Origin: Terriglobia bacterium
Lineage (GTDB): Bacteria; Acidobacteriota; Terriglobia; Terriglobales; Acidobacteriaceae
Assembly: GCA_020073165.1 (NCBI GenBank)
Contig: JAIQFP010000010.1
Span: forward strand, 1 to 64,000
Length of the DNA: 64,000 bases
Direction of reading: 5' to 3'
Part shown: positions 16,894 through 25,509 of the stretch, one piece after another
How positions within the stretch are numbered: the first letter of the stretch is position 1
Layout of the letters: the number at the start of each line of letters is the position of its first letter
Notes under the pieces: generated by a model
Seen by the model: the letters and a program-made list of their open reading frames with translations, nothing else
What the model was told of the DNA's origin: nothing
The model's database searches: none
Translations under genes and position numbers: made by a program

Positions 16894-17952
16894 TTACGCC
16901 ACCTGCCTCAGCCTCTCCAGCATGGACAGAAATTCCAGCACCAGTTCCTCGTCCCAAAGGCCGTTGCCGGCTTCGTTGCGCATGGTGAGCGCCGCCTGCT
17001 CATGGCTGATCGCAGGCTTGTATGGACGGGCCGTGCGCAGGGCGTCATAGACGTCCACCACCTGCAGGATCCGCGGCAGTAAGGGAATCTCCCCTTTGCG
17101 CAGGCCATCGGGATAGCCGCTGCCGTCGGAGTGTTCGTGATGGTTGCGGATGATCGGCAGCACCAGGCGCAGCGACTTGAGCGGCTTGCAGATGTTTTCT
17201 CCAGTAATGGGATGCTGCTTCATGACGATCCACTCTTCCGGAGTCAGGTTTGATCCCTTCTTCAAAACCTCGTCCGGCACCGCGATCTTGCCCAGGTCGT
17301 GCAGGTAGCCGCCGCGCCGCAAGGCCACGATGGATTCTTCCTCCAGCCCGAGGTGACGGCCCAGGTTGCTGGCATTCCGCGCCAGGCGCTCGCAGTGACC
17401 CTCGGTGTAAGGATCGCGGCTTTCCACGCTCCGGCCCAGACTGCAGATTACCGACTCCGCAGTCTCCAGTTCGTCGGTAAATTCCTTGAGCTTGAGCAAC
17501 GACCGGACGCGGGCAAACAATTCTTCCGCAAAGATTGGCTTGTTGAGGAAGTCGTCGGCTCCGGCTTCAATACCCCGCAGCTTGTCTTCGCGATCGCTTA
17601 AGCCGGTGATCAGCACGAAGGGAATGAGCCGGGTGGCAGGATTCTCCTTCAGTTCGCGGCACAGTTCGTACCCCGACTTGCCGGGCATGACTACGTCAGA
17701 GAGGATCACGTCCGGGGGCTGGCGGCGAATCTCGGCCTCGGCGCTGGCTGCATCCTGCACCGCCACCACCTCGTACCCTTGGGTGGAAAGCAGTTCCCGC
17801 ATCAGCACCATGGTGTCCGGGTTGTCGTCGACCACCAGTACCCGCGGCGCGGGCCGGCGCAGCGAAATCTCCCCCATCTCTTTGTAAGACTGGAAAAGCG
17901 AGCCAGAAGTTGTCCGGGATTTCTGGAAAGGGCTCATGCCAGCAGTCAACAC
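16894..17952 (-). CDS. Response regulator with HD-GYP c-di-GMP phosphodiesterase domain
   Basis: An N-terminal receiver domain (VLVVDDN, phospho-Asp in DVILSDVVMPGKSGYEL) is joined to a C-terminal HD-GYP domain with HCERLA, HDLGK and HHEHSDGSGYPDGL. HD-GYP proteins hydrolyse cyclic di-GMP, and the signature residues appear intact. Starts at GTG 17952, ATG 17937 or ATG 17877 are all possible. The ATG at 17877 is preceded by AAAGAG and best fits the receiver domain. No cognate kinase is adjacent. Confidence 0.88.
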   Translation of the reverse strand: MLTAGMSPFQKSRTTSGSLFQSYKEMGEISLRRPAPRVLVVDDNPDTMVLMRELLSTQGYEVVAVQDAASAEAEIRRQPPDVILSDVVMPGKSGYELCRELKENPATRLIPFVLITGLSDREDKLRGIEAGADDFLNKPIFAEELFARVRSLLKLKEFTDELETAESVICSLGRSVESRDPYTEGHCERLARNASNLGRHLGLEEESIVALRRGGYLHDLGKIAVPDEVLKKGSNLTPEEWIVMKQHPITGENICKPLKSLRLVLPIIRNHHEHSDGSGYPDGLRKGEIPLLPRILQVVDVYDALRTARPYKPAISHEQAALTMRNEAGNGLWDEELVLEFLSMLERLRQVA

Positions 17953-18119
17953 CTATTGTAAAGGATTCTTGCCGGGGCAACAGGTTACAGCGCATAGGCA
18001 GTCCCTTTTTCCTACTTGGGGACTGCAAGCCGGGGATATGTCATCTGATCTTGACCCCGGCCGGCAACTCCCGCTCACGCCCCCTGCGCTGGTGTAGTGC
18101 ATTGCGCCTTGGGCAAGTT

Positions 18120-18602
18120 TCAGTGCTGCGGTGTAGCTCCGAACTGCGCGAAGGTGACGATGTGTCCGCCCGGGTCTTTTACCCCGATTTCTCTTGCGCC
18201 GTAGAAGGTCGTCCGCACCGGCATGACGACCTCGACGCCCTTCATCGCGGTTATGATGTCGTCGAGGTTCTCCACCTCGAGGTAAAGAAAGGTTGTGCCT
18301 TTCCGGTAGGCCTGCGCGTTGAAGGCAGCATCCTTCTCCACGCTGGCGAGGCTTTGATACATCACTTCGGTGCCGCCTTTCTGCAAAATCACGAAGGCAA
18401 GCTTGTTTCCGTCCGGCACCCCAGCGGTCTTCTCGAAACCCAGTCGTTCCACCCAGAACTTCACGCAGGGCTCGACTTCATCCACGACCAGCACGGGCGT
18501 GATCTTCTTAACCGTTATAGGTTTCATCTTTTCCTCTCCTTGGGTCCCGGCCAGCGGCCAGAGCAATGTGAGCAGCAGCAGAGCCATAGTTGTGGTTCGC
18601 AT
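18120..18602 (-). CDS. VOC-family (glyoxalase-like) protein with signal-like N-terminus
   Basis: One vicinal-oxygen-chelate domain covers residues about 30-155: ITPVLVVDEVEPCVKFWVERLGF, then FLYLEVENLDD and GVKDPGGHIVTFAQ. From ATG 18602 the protein (160 aa) starts with a signal-peptide-like stretch (ALLLLTLLWPLAG). A second ATG at 18527 is preceded by AAGGAGAGG and would give a 135-aa cytosolic protein starting at the VOC domain. The gene is divergent from the Cdd1-PadR pair and shares a palindromic operator region with it. Confidence 0.8.
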   Translation of the reverse strand: MRTTTMALLLLTLLWPLAGTQGEEKMKPITVKKITPVLVVDEVEPCVKFWVERLGFEKTAGVPDGNKLAFVILQKGGTEVMYQSLASVEKDAAFNAQAYRKGTTFLYLEVENLDDIITAMKGVEVVMPVRTTFYGAREIGVKDPGGHIVTFAQFGATPQH

Positions 18603-18628
18603 GGTGCAATTTCCCCTTGCATCCTTAG

Positions 18629-18647
18629 CTAGTCTGAATTAGACTAG
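18629..18647. promoter_or_regulatory. Perfect 19-bp palindrome, likely PadR operator
   Basis: CTAGTCT-GAATT-AGACTAG is an exact inverted repeat with 7-bp arms. It lies in the 88-bp divergent gap between the VOC gene and the Cdd1-PadR operon. It is positioned where both promoters must lie, and the adjacent operon encodes a PadR repressor, so autoregulation and control of the VOC gene are likely. The binding itself is inferred. Confidence 0.6.
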
Positions 18648-18690
18648 TGCAAGATAAAAGATCGGCGAGGCTTTGTCAAGGAGGATTTTT

Positions 18691-18987
18691 ATGGCAACCG
18701 ATGAACGCCAGTTGCAGGACCTGGTTTCCATAGGGCCGGCCATGCTGCACGATTTCAAACTGCTGGGCATTCAGACGGTGGGGCAGCTCGCCCGCCGCAA
18801 CCCGGAGAAGCTTTACGAGCGGTTGTGCGCCATCACCGGGCAGGCGCAGGACATTTGTTGTCTGGATGCTTTTCGCGCGGCGGTGGCGCAGGCGAGAGAT
18901 CCGTTGCTGCCGGTTGAGCAATGCAGCTGGTGGTATTGGAGCCGGAAGCGGAAGCATACCCTGGGTGAAGAAAAAGGGGCACGATGA
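18691..18987 (+). CDS. Cdd1-like helix-hairpin-helix protein
   Basis: A 98-aa protein of the 'pathogenicity locus' Cdd1 family. It has a helix-hairpin-helix-like core (LVSIGPAMLHDFKLLGIQTVGQLA) and the conserved CCLDAFRAAVAQAR and QCSWWYWSRKRK end. The ATG follows AAGGAGG. Its last four bases (ATGA) overlap the padR start, so the two are coupled. The biochemical role of the family is unknown; nucleic-acid binding is suggested by the fold. Confidence 0.8.
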   Translation: MATDERQLQDLVSIGPAMLHDFKLLGIQTVGQLARRNPEKLYERLCAITGQAQDICCLDAFRAAVAQARDPLLPVEQCSWWYWSRKRKHTLGEEKGAR

Positions 18988-19583
18988 CCACCGTCAGGAA
19001 GCGAGACCTGACCACTCCCGACCTGGTGCTGCTCAGCCTGCTGGCGGAGCGGCCCATGCACGGCTACGAGGCCAATGCTGAACTGGAGCGCCGCCAGGTA
19101 CGGGATTGGGCAGGCATCTCGCGGCCCCAGGTGTATTACTCGCTGGAAAAGCTGGCGCGTCTGGGACTGGTTCGTGCGGCCGAAAGCGGAGAGCCGGCCG
19201 CCGGGCCGGAACGCAGCGTGTTCGCCACCACCGCCAAGGGGCGCACAGCCCTCGCCGACGCCTTGGAGCGCGAGAACTGGACGACACAGCGCGAGCGGCC
19301 GCCCTTTCTCACCTGGATTGCGCTCTCCTGGCAGGCTCGCCCTGGTGTGTTCCAGCAGCAGCTTCGTCGCCGCCAGAAATTTCTGGAGGAAGAACTCGCC
19401 CGCGAACAAGCGACCTTGCGCGCTATTCGCCAGGAGGTGGGCCACCGTTTCCACGAGGCGGTGTGGGTCGTCAGCCTGACGATTCAGCAATTCCGCGGCG
19501 AGTTGCGCTGGTTGCGCAAGTTGTCTGCAGAAATACATCGCCGCGCTCCAGCCCGGCATCCGGACTACTTCGCGAAGGAATGA
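18984..19583 (+). CDS. PadR-family transcriptional regulator
   Basis: A 199-aa PadR protein. The winged helix occupies residues about 8-85 (LVLLSLLAERPMHGYE...ISRPQVYYSLEKLARLGLV), and a helical C-terminal dimerisation domain (vir_C-like) follows. PadR proteins repress detoxification or transport genes and often their own operon. Candidate targets are its own operon and the divergent VOC gene through the palindrome at 18629-18647, plus the convergent EamA exporter downstream. Confidence 0.9.
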   Translation: MTTVRKRDLTTPDLVLLSLLAERPMHGYEANAELERRQVRDWAGISRPQVYYSLEKLARLGLVRAAESGEPAAGPERSVFATTAKGRTALADALERENWTTQRERPPFLTWIALSWQARPGVFQQQLRRRQKFLEEELAREQATLRAIRQEVGHRFHEAVWVVSLTIQQFRGELRWLRKLSAEIHRRAPARHPDYFAKE

Positions 19584-19591
19584 AGGTGCGT

Positions 19592-20548
19592 TCAGTCTCC
19601 GGCGGCCTCGACTGCGGGCATCTCTTCAGCCACCGTCTTGGTCTTGATCTTGGCGCTCGAGACCAGCGCCACCGAGGCCACCACGATGGCGCTACCCGCC
19701 AGGATGTAGCGGTCCACAGTTTCATTCACAAATAGCCAGCCTAGGAAGACCGCGACCACGGGGTTCACGTAGGCGTAGGTGGCAACCTTCGAGGTGGGCA
19801 CATGTCCCAGCAGCCAGATGTAGGCGGTGTAGCCGATCCACGACCCGCAGACCACCAGGTACAACACTGCCCCGACACCGCGCGCCGTCCAGGTCACGTG
19901 GGAGACGTCCTCGAAACACACGGCAAAAATCAGGTTAGCCAACCCCGCGAACGTCACTTGCCAGGCGGTGGCGCTGAAGGGATCGACTTCAGAAGACTGC
20001 CAACGCTTGGACAGCACCGATCCCAGCGCCCAACTGAACGACCCTCCCAGCAGGCTGAGCGACCACCACAGTTCCCTGAGGCCCAGAGCGCCGGTGGCAG
20101 TGAGCTTGGGCCAGATCAGCACCGAGATGCCCACGATGCCCAGCGCCAGGCCCGCCATGCCACGCGCCGAGATGTGATGATCGCCCAGCAGCAGCGAGTC
20201 GAGCACCAGGAACCAGAGCGGAGTGCTGGCCACCATCAGCGCAGCCAAGCCCGACGGAACGATCTGCTCGGCATAAGAGAGCGTGAGGTTTCCGCCCATG
20301 AGCAGAAGTGTGCCGACCACAGCCATGTGCCAGAGTTGGGTCAGACTGGAGCGGACGCGGCGGCCACGGAAGGCCAAATAGGCGAGCATTAGGACGCCGG
20401 CAACCAGAAAGCGCGTGCCGCACATCAGCGCCGGCGGAATATGTTCGACGGCGATACGAATGCCGAGGTATGTCGATCCCCAGAACAGGTACACCAGTCC
20501 AAAGCAGAGGATCACGAAGAAACGGTGCTGGCGCTGGGCCTCGGTCAT
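19592..20548 (-). CDS. EamA/DMT-superfamily transporter (RhaT/YedA-like)
   Basis: A 318-aa inner-membrane protein with ten predicted hydrophobic segments arranged as two EamA repeats. The first repeat begins FGLVYLFWGSTYLGIRIAVE. The second contains WIGYTAYIWLLGHVPTSKVATYAYVNPVVA, a hallmark of the family. It probably exports amino acids or other metabolites. It is convergent with padR, with only eight bases between them. No substrate can be assigned. Confidence 0.9.
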   Translation of the reverse strand: MTEAQRQHRFFVILCFGLVYLFWGSTYLGIRIAVEHIPPALMCGTRFLVAGVLMLAYLAFRGRRVRSSLTQLWHMAVVGTLLLMGGNLTLSYAEQIVPSGLAALMVASTPLWFLVLDSLLLGDHHISARGMAGLALGIVGISVLIWPKLTATGALGLRELWWSLSLLGGSFSWALGSVLSKRWQSSEVDPFSATAWQVTFAGLANLIFAVCFEDVSHVTWTARGVGAVLYLVVCGSWIGYTAYIWLLGHVPTSKVATYAYVNPVVAVFLGWLFVNETVDRYILAGSAIVVASVALVSSAKIKTKTVAEEMPAVEAAGD

Positions 20549-20677
20549 GGCAAGCTGGGAGCTAAAAGATATCAGACGCTGAATAACTGGCTGAAGATTC
20601 GATTTCTGAGGCGCTACTTTCTTTCGGGGTGGGATGTCGGCTCAGGCCCCGGATACCCATTCTTCGGTGCCTGCAAA

Positions 20678-22906
20678 TCAAGTGGTGCCCGCGGCGCTGG
20701 CCAATTTCCCATCCAGTACCTCGCGGACCTTCGTCAACAACGATTCGACACCGAAGGGTTTCTCCAGAAGTGCGGTCCCGGGGTCAAGCGCACCATGGTG
20801 AGTCACCAGGTCGTGAGTGTACCCAGACATGAAGAGCACTCTGATTGTAGGCCGTAGCTTCACCAGACTGTCTGCCAGCTCACGGCCGCTGATGCCTGGC
20901 ATGATCACATCGGTCAACAGCAAGTCAATAGCTCCGTGGTGCTGTTGTGCGACCTCCATTGCTGCCGTGCCATCACGTGCCTCTAGTACGGTGTATCCCC
21001 CGCTCCGCAGAGAGCTGAACGTGAGTCTACGCAGAGAATCCTCGTCTTCGACCAGCAGGATAGTCTCGGTTCCGCGAGCCAGCACTCTGGGGGTGTTTTC
21101 ATATTCAGGCGAATCCGCCTTGGTTTCCACTTGCGGCAAATAAATCCTGAAAGTCGTGCCCTTGCCCACCTCGCTGTAAACGGAGATGCAGCCTTCACTT
21201 TGCTTCACAATGCCGTACACCGTCGACAATCCCAGTCCCGTACCTTTTCCCAGTTCCTTGGTGCTAAAGAATGGTTCGAAGATATGGGATTGGGTTTCCT
21301 GGTCCATGCCGCAGCCACTGTCGCTGACGCTCAGCATCACATAGTGGCCCGCTTTGGCATAGGGATGCTGGTGTAAGTAGATCTCGTCGAGTTCAACATT
21401 GGCCGTCTCGATCAGTAGCTTCCCGCCATGCTGCATCGCGTCACGGGCATTGACGGCCAGATTCATCAGGACCTGCTCGATCTGGCCTCGGTCGGCCTTT
21501 ACTCTTTTCAAGCTGGAGTCGCGATGAATTTCAAGATCGATGTCCTCGCCGATGAGGCGACGCAGCATCTTGTCAACATCCGCCACCACCGAATTCAGGT
21601 CGAGGACAGTGGGCTGGATAGGCTGCTTGCGGCTGAATGCCAGCAACTGCCGGGTAAGAGATGCCGCTCGACGCCCCGCCTTCAGAATTTCGTCTGCATG
21701 TTTACGCTGCGGGGCCTCCGGGGGGAAAGTAAGCTGCAGAAGTTCACTGTAACCCGTGATCACGCCGAGAGCATTGTTGAAATCATGCGCCACCCCACCC
21801 GCCAGCCGGCCCACAGCCTCCATTTTCTGTGCCTGCCGGAATTGTTGTTCCAGAAGCTCACGCTCGGTGACATCGTACTTAATGGCCACAAAGTGAGTAA
21901 TGTCTCCGCTCTCCGACCGTACGGGAGTGATAGTCTGTTCCTCAGTGTAAAGAGTCCCATTCTTGCGGCGGTTGATAATCTTGCCGCACCAGGTTTTCCC
22001 AGCGGTGATGGTCTGCCACAGATCCGTGTAGAAGGTCTGGTCATGTTTGCTGGAAGATAGCAGGCGGGGATTTGCGCCCCAGGCTTCCTCGGCCGAATAA
22101 CCGGTTAGTTCCGAAAAAGCCCGATTCGTCCACAGAATCGTTCCCCTCGTGTCGGTGATTACGATGGAATTGGCAGCCGCTTCCAGGGCTGCGGCCTGCA
22201 GGTGCAGGCGTTCTTCGGCAAGCTTGGGCTTGTCAATGTCCATTACGACGCCGATCATGCGCGTCGTGCATCCTCCGTCATCATAGAAAGCGCGTCCCCT
22301 GGCGGCGTGCCAATGTACCCCGCCGTCCGGCCCCATCACGCGGAATTCAAGAACATACTCTCTCTTTTCGCGGATGGCTACGTCGATCGCGCTTCTCATC
22401 CTCTCGCGGTCGTCGGGGTGCACGCTGTTCATCAATACTTCAAGATTTGCCGGGCTGTCTGGGGGCAGACCAAGCAACGCTTTGCAGGTGTCTGACCAGC
22501 CGTGTTCGTCCCTAATACAATCCCAGTCCCAAAATCCGATCCCGGCTGCATCCATGGCGATTCGTCTGCGCTCCTCGCCGCAGTACAAATCTGCCCCCGA
22601 ATTCTCTCCTGCCGCTGCCTGCTGGGAGAACATATGCTCAGCCGGTTGCCGCTCGGTTGCCTCGGCAAGCAGGTTCGAGCGGAAGTGTCGTTCCTTCTTG
22701 ACAATAGTGAAATTCAGAGCCGCGGCGACACAGATTGCCAACATGATCCTAAGAACGCGAATCAGCCAGACTTCGATCGTGCCGTGGATTACCCAGGTGG
22801 AGATCTCAAGAAAGATCAGCAGCGTGGTGGCTGCCAGTGTGAAGCCCAGTAATGTCGTCCACTGGGTGGCAGTTATCGGCAAGTACGACTTACTAAGTCG
22901 GCTCAC
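20678..22906 (-). CDS. PAS-containing hybrid histidine kinase with C-terminal receiver
   Basis: A 742-aa protein: two membrane helices near the N-terminus (about residues 15-65), two PAS/PAC domains (about 110-235 and 240-360), and a HisKA-type H-box (GRLAGGVAHDFNNALGVI). A HATPase domain (NLAVNARDAM, GCGMD, GTGLGLSTVYGIV) and a C-terminal receiver (DLLLTDVIMPGISG) follow. This is the layout of hybrid kinases that need a further phospho-acceptor or use the receiver as a brake. The GTG start is tentative. No partner regulator is adjacent. Confidence 0.92.
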   Translation of the reverse strand: MSRLSKSYLPITATQWTTLLGFTLAATTLLIFLEISTWVIHGTIEVWLIRVLRIMLAICVAAALNFTIVKKERHFRSNLLAEATERQPAEHMFSQQAAAGENSGADLYCGEERRRIAMDAAGIGFWDWDCIRDEHGWSDTCKALLGLPPDSPANLEVLMNSVHPDDRERMRSAIDVAIREKREYVLEFRVMGPDGGVHWHAARGRAFYDDGGCTTRMIGVVMDIDKPKLAEERLHLQAAALEAAANSIVITDTRGTILWTNRAFSELTGYSAEEAWGANPRLLSSSKHDQTFYTDLWQTITAGKTWCGKIINRRKNGTLYTEEQTITPVRSESGDITHFVAIKYDVTERELLEQQFRQAQKMEAVGRLAGGVAHDFNNALGVITGYSELLQLTFPPEAPQRKHADEILKAGRRAASLTRQLLAFSRKQPIQPTVLDLNSVVADVDKMLRRLIGEDIDLEIHRDSSLKRVKADRGQIEQVLMNLAVNARDAMQHGGKLLIETANVELDEIYLHQHPYAKAGHYVMLSVSDSGCGMDQETQSHIFEPFFSTKELGKGTGLGLSTVYGIVKQSEGCISVYSEVGKGTTFRIYLPQVETKADSPEYENTPRVLARGTETILLVEDEDSLRRLTFSSLRSGGYTVLEARDGTAAMEVAQQHHGAIDLLLTDVIMPGISGRELADSLVKLRPTIRVLFMSGYTHDLVTHHGALDPGTALLEKPFGVESLLTKVREVLDGKLASAAGTT

Positions 22907-23148
22907 AACTACTCGCTAAGAAGATTCTGGAGAGGCTTGTGCCGGACGTAGAACTCTGCGAGTCCGCCCACACAGATTCTCGCTCGCCCCATGTTCTCGC
23001 GGTGAAGCGCGGACACCAAGTTACCCTGGTAATGATGCTTGCGGTCGATTTGGGAAAGTAGCAAGACGGCGTCCAGCACTCCGCTCCGGCGGAAACTTGC
23101 TTGCGGCGGATATCAGAGTGCGATCGAACCCAGATTGTGGCTGGCTGC

Positions 23149-23181
23149 AATGTTACGCTTTCAAAACACCTAAGTAACATT
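23149..23181. promoter_or_regulatory. Inverted repeat AATGTTAC-N17-GTAACATT
   Basis: Exact 8-bp arms are separated by 17 bp, about 30 bp before the PilZ-like gene, in a 307-bp gap that otherwise shows nothing. Arm centres 25 bp apart would place two protein subunits on the same face of the helix after roughly two and a half turns, so a dimer of dimers or a looped operator is possible. No regulator is assigned. Confidence 0.45.
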
Positions 23182-23213
23182 GACCATGACCAGTCCAGTT
23201 GTCATGCTTTCCT

Positions 23214-23693
23214 ATGCCGCAAAAGGGGAACAAGCCTCGTCAGCGTACCCGGCCGCCGCGCATCCGTGTCCCCAATTCTGAGCGGGCATTATTTGTGGTG
23301 GACGATAGCAAGTTTGTTGGCGTCATTCAGCGCCTTTCCCTGACCGGTGGTTCTGCCATCCTCGCCAGGAGTCCTATTCCGCAAGGAACACTCGCCAAAA
23401 TGGGTCTGAACACTGTGTTCGGGCAGGTGACGGCGCAGATCGAATTCTTGCAGATGGGAGCGGATGGCATCCCCTTGGCCCAGGCATTCCGCTTCGTTGC
23501 CATGAGCGACATCAGTTCCGAACGATTCACAGCTGCCGTGAAGCAGATGGAAAGCGCAGGTTTCAGCGATTTCACAGCGACAGGAAGCCCTCTGGGCGAC
23601 TTGGCCTCGCACAGCGTCAATAAGCTCCGGGACAGCATCCGGCGCCTTTCCTCTGTCATGACCCCAGGCCGGCAGACTGGCCCGAAGAGGTAA
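23214..23693 (+). CDS. PilZ-like domain protein
   Basis: A 159-aa protein with an Arg-rich N-terminus (RQRTRPPRIRVP) followed by a beta-barrel-like pattern (VGVIQRLSLTGGSAIL...GQVTAQIEFLQ). This matches the PilZ arrangement of arginines plus a Ser-x-x-Gly-Gly turn that binds cyclic di-GMP. The similarity is partial, so c-di-GMP binding is an inference. ATG 23214 is chosen over an upstream TTG. An HD-GYP phosphodiesterase is encoded 5 kb away. Confidence 0.55.
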   Translation: MPQKGNKPRQRTRPPRIRVPNSERALFVVDDSKFVGVIQRLSLTGGSAILARSPIPQGTLAKMGLNTVFGQVTAQIEFLQMGADGIPLAQAFRFVAMSDISSERFTAAVKQMESAGFSDFTATGSPLGDLASHSVNKLRDSIRRLSSVMTPGRQTGPKR

Positions 23694-24090
23694 GAACCTC
23701 AAACGCCAGAACCAATTCAGAAGCCCACCCCGAGCCCCAAGGCAGGCTTTAGGGGGTTACGCGGGCGTCCGTGGCAGGCTATAATAAGCATGGATTTAGA
23801 CATGCGCTTGCAGAATCCCAATTCGCACCTGCCCGTGTGCTGGCTGCACTCTTTGGTGTGCCCGCGCCGCTACCTGGCAGTGTTACCTTCGCAAGCGCGC
23901 CCCAACCTCTTCGGCAGCGACTAGTTTTCCGATCCTCCCTGTTGCGGGCTTACCCCAAGGCTAAATTTCCATCTTGGGGGACCTGACCGGCACGGCTAAA
24001 GTGCCCCTCCCAAACCCGCCCTCCGCAACCCGTTGCCCAGCCGGTTTCTGACTGGCCACTGGCAACCGACAACTGAATTTGGAGGATCCC
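23694..24090. other. 397-bp gap upstream of the aminotransferase gene
   Basis: A TATAAT box occurs at 23780-23785 (GGCTATAATAAGC), without a convincing -35. The short frame after it (from 23790) has no coding character. A half-copy of a class A repeat (units ACTGGCC, ACTGGCA, ACCGACA) lies at 24043-24075, directly before the GGAGG of the next gene. Nothing else is evident. Confidence 0.5.
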
Positions 24091-25446
24091 ATGACCACCA
24101 AGACTCTGACCGGTCCCAAGCTCAAGACCGCGCTGCCCGGCCCCAATGCCAAGCGCATTGTCGGGGGCGATGACCAGTACATTTCGCCGTCCTATACCCG
24201 GTCCTATCCGCTGGTCGCGAAGTCCGGCCGGGGCATCGTTGTTACTGATGTGGACGGAAACGAGTTTTTCGACTTTTCCGCCGGCATCGCGGTGACCTCG
24301 ACCGGCCACTGCCATCCCCACGTGGTGGCTGCCATCCAGAAGCAGGCAGCTGAACTCATCCACATGTCGGGCACCGACTTCTACTACGAGAACATGGTGA
24401 CGCTCGGCCAGCGGCTGTCGAAGATCGCGCCCATGCCCGGCCCGCACAAGATTTATTACGGCAACTCGGGAACGGAGGCCGTGGAGGCCGCCTTTAAGCT
24501 GGCCCGCTACCACACCAAGCGGCAGAACGTGATCGCGTTTTTCGGCGCGTTCCATGGACGCACCATGGGATCGCTGTCGCTGACCGCGTCCAAGCCGCAG
24601 CAGAAGCGTCGTTTCGCCCCGCTGGTTCCGGGCGTTACGCACGTTCGCTATCCGGACGTGTATCGCGGCTGTGCAGGCGGCGCGCAGGAAGCGGAAGCCT
24701 TCGCGCTGGGCTGTGCGCGCTTCCTCGAAGACAAGCTGTTCAAGACGATGCTGCCTCCCGAAGAAGTGGCAGCGGTTTTCGTCGAACCCATTCAGGGCGA
24801 GGGCGGATACGTGATCGCTCCCAACATCTTCATGCAGGAACTGCGGCGGATTTGTGACCGGCACGGCATCCTGCTGGTGTCGGACGAAGTGCAGAGCGGC
24901 GCCGGCCGCACCGGTAAGTGGTGGGCGATTGAGCACACCGGGGTGCAGCCCGACATCATCTGTAGCGCCAAGGGCATTGCTTCCGGGATGCCGCTGGGCG
25001 TGATGATCAGCCGGGCCGACATCATGGACTGGGTGCCGGGCTCGCACGCGTCCACGTTCGGTGGCAACCCGGTTTGCATCGCAGCCGCGCTGGCCACGCT
25101 CGACGTCATCGAGCGCGAGAACTTGATGCAGAACGCCACCGAGGTCGGCAATCACATGCTGAAGCGCATGGCGGACTGGCCCAAGAAGTATCGCGTAGTC
25201 GGCGACGTCCGCGGGCGCGGTCTCATGGTGGGCGTGGAGATCGTAAAAGACAAGCAGACCAAGGAGTACGGCCCCGATCTGCGCGACCGCATCGTGGAAC
25301 TCGCCTTCGAACGCGGCATCCTCTTCCTGGGTTGTGGCCCGAGCACGGTACGCATCGCGCCGCCGCTGGTCGTCACTAAAGACGAAGCCGACGTGGCCAT
25401 CGACGCTCTTGAAGAGTCGGTCGCTATCGTAAGCAAAGGCGCCTAA
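24091..25446 (+). CDS. Class III aminotransferase (4-aminobutyrate/acetylornithine type)
   Basis: A 451-aa PLP enzyme. Landmarks include GNSGTEAVEAAFKLAR, FHGRTMGSLSLTASK, the cofactor-binding DEVQSGAGRTG and the Schiff-base lysine at about residue 294 (CSAKGIASGMPLG). Length and motifs fit GABA or other omega-amino-acid transaminases, which move an amino group to 2-oxoglutarate. The start ATG follows GGAGGATCCC. No succinate-semialdehyde dehydrogenase is adjacent, so the substrate is left open. Confidence 0.88.
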   Translation: MTTKTLTGPKLKTALPGPNAKRIVGGDDQYISPSYTRSYPLVAKSGRGIVVTDVDGNEFFDFSAGIAVTSTGHCHPHVVAAIQKQAAELIHMSGTDFYYENMVTLGQRLSKIAPMPGPHKIYYGNSGTEAVEAAFKLARYHTKRQNVIAFFGAFHGRTMGSLSLTASKPQQKRRFAPLVPGVTHVRYPDVYRGCAGGAQEAEAFALGCARFLEDKLFKTMLPPEEVAAVFVEPIQGEGGYVIAPNIFMQELRRICDRHGILLVSDEVQSGAGRTGKWWAIEHTGVQPDIICSAKGIASGMPLGVMISRADIMDWVPGSHASTFGGNPVCIAAALATLDVIERENLMQNATEVGNHMLKRMADWPKKYRVVGDVRGRGLMVGVEIVKDKQTKEYGPDLRDRIVELAFERGILFLGCGPSTVRIAPPLVVTKDEADVAIDALEESVAIVSKGA

Positions 25447-25463
25447 CTGACAATGCTTGTGCA

Positions 25464-25486
25464 GGGGCGGGTCTCTGACCCGCCCC
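25464..25486. repeat. GC-rich palindrome (class B)
   Basis: GGGGCGGGTC and GACCCGCCCC form a perfect 10-bp stem with loop TCT. The element is flanked by TGCA and TACACA and lies between two convergent genes, so it could act as a shared transcription stop. It lacks a T tract and resembles the other class B elements in the window. Confidence 0.65.
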
Positions 25487-25509
25487 TACACAACCGGGAC
25501 AATCGTCGG

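Noticed and set aside
23790-23924. 44-aa frame after a TATAAT box
   Set aside because: No ribosome-binding site and a composition unlike a protein; probably chance.
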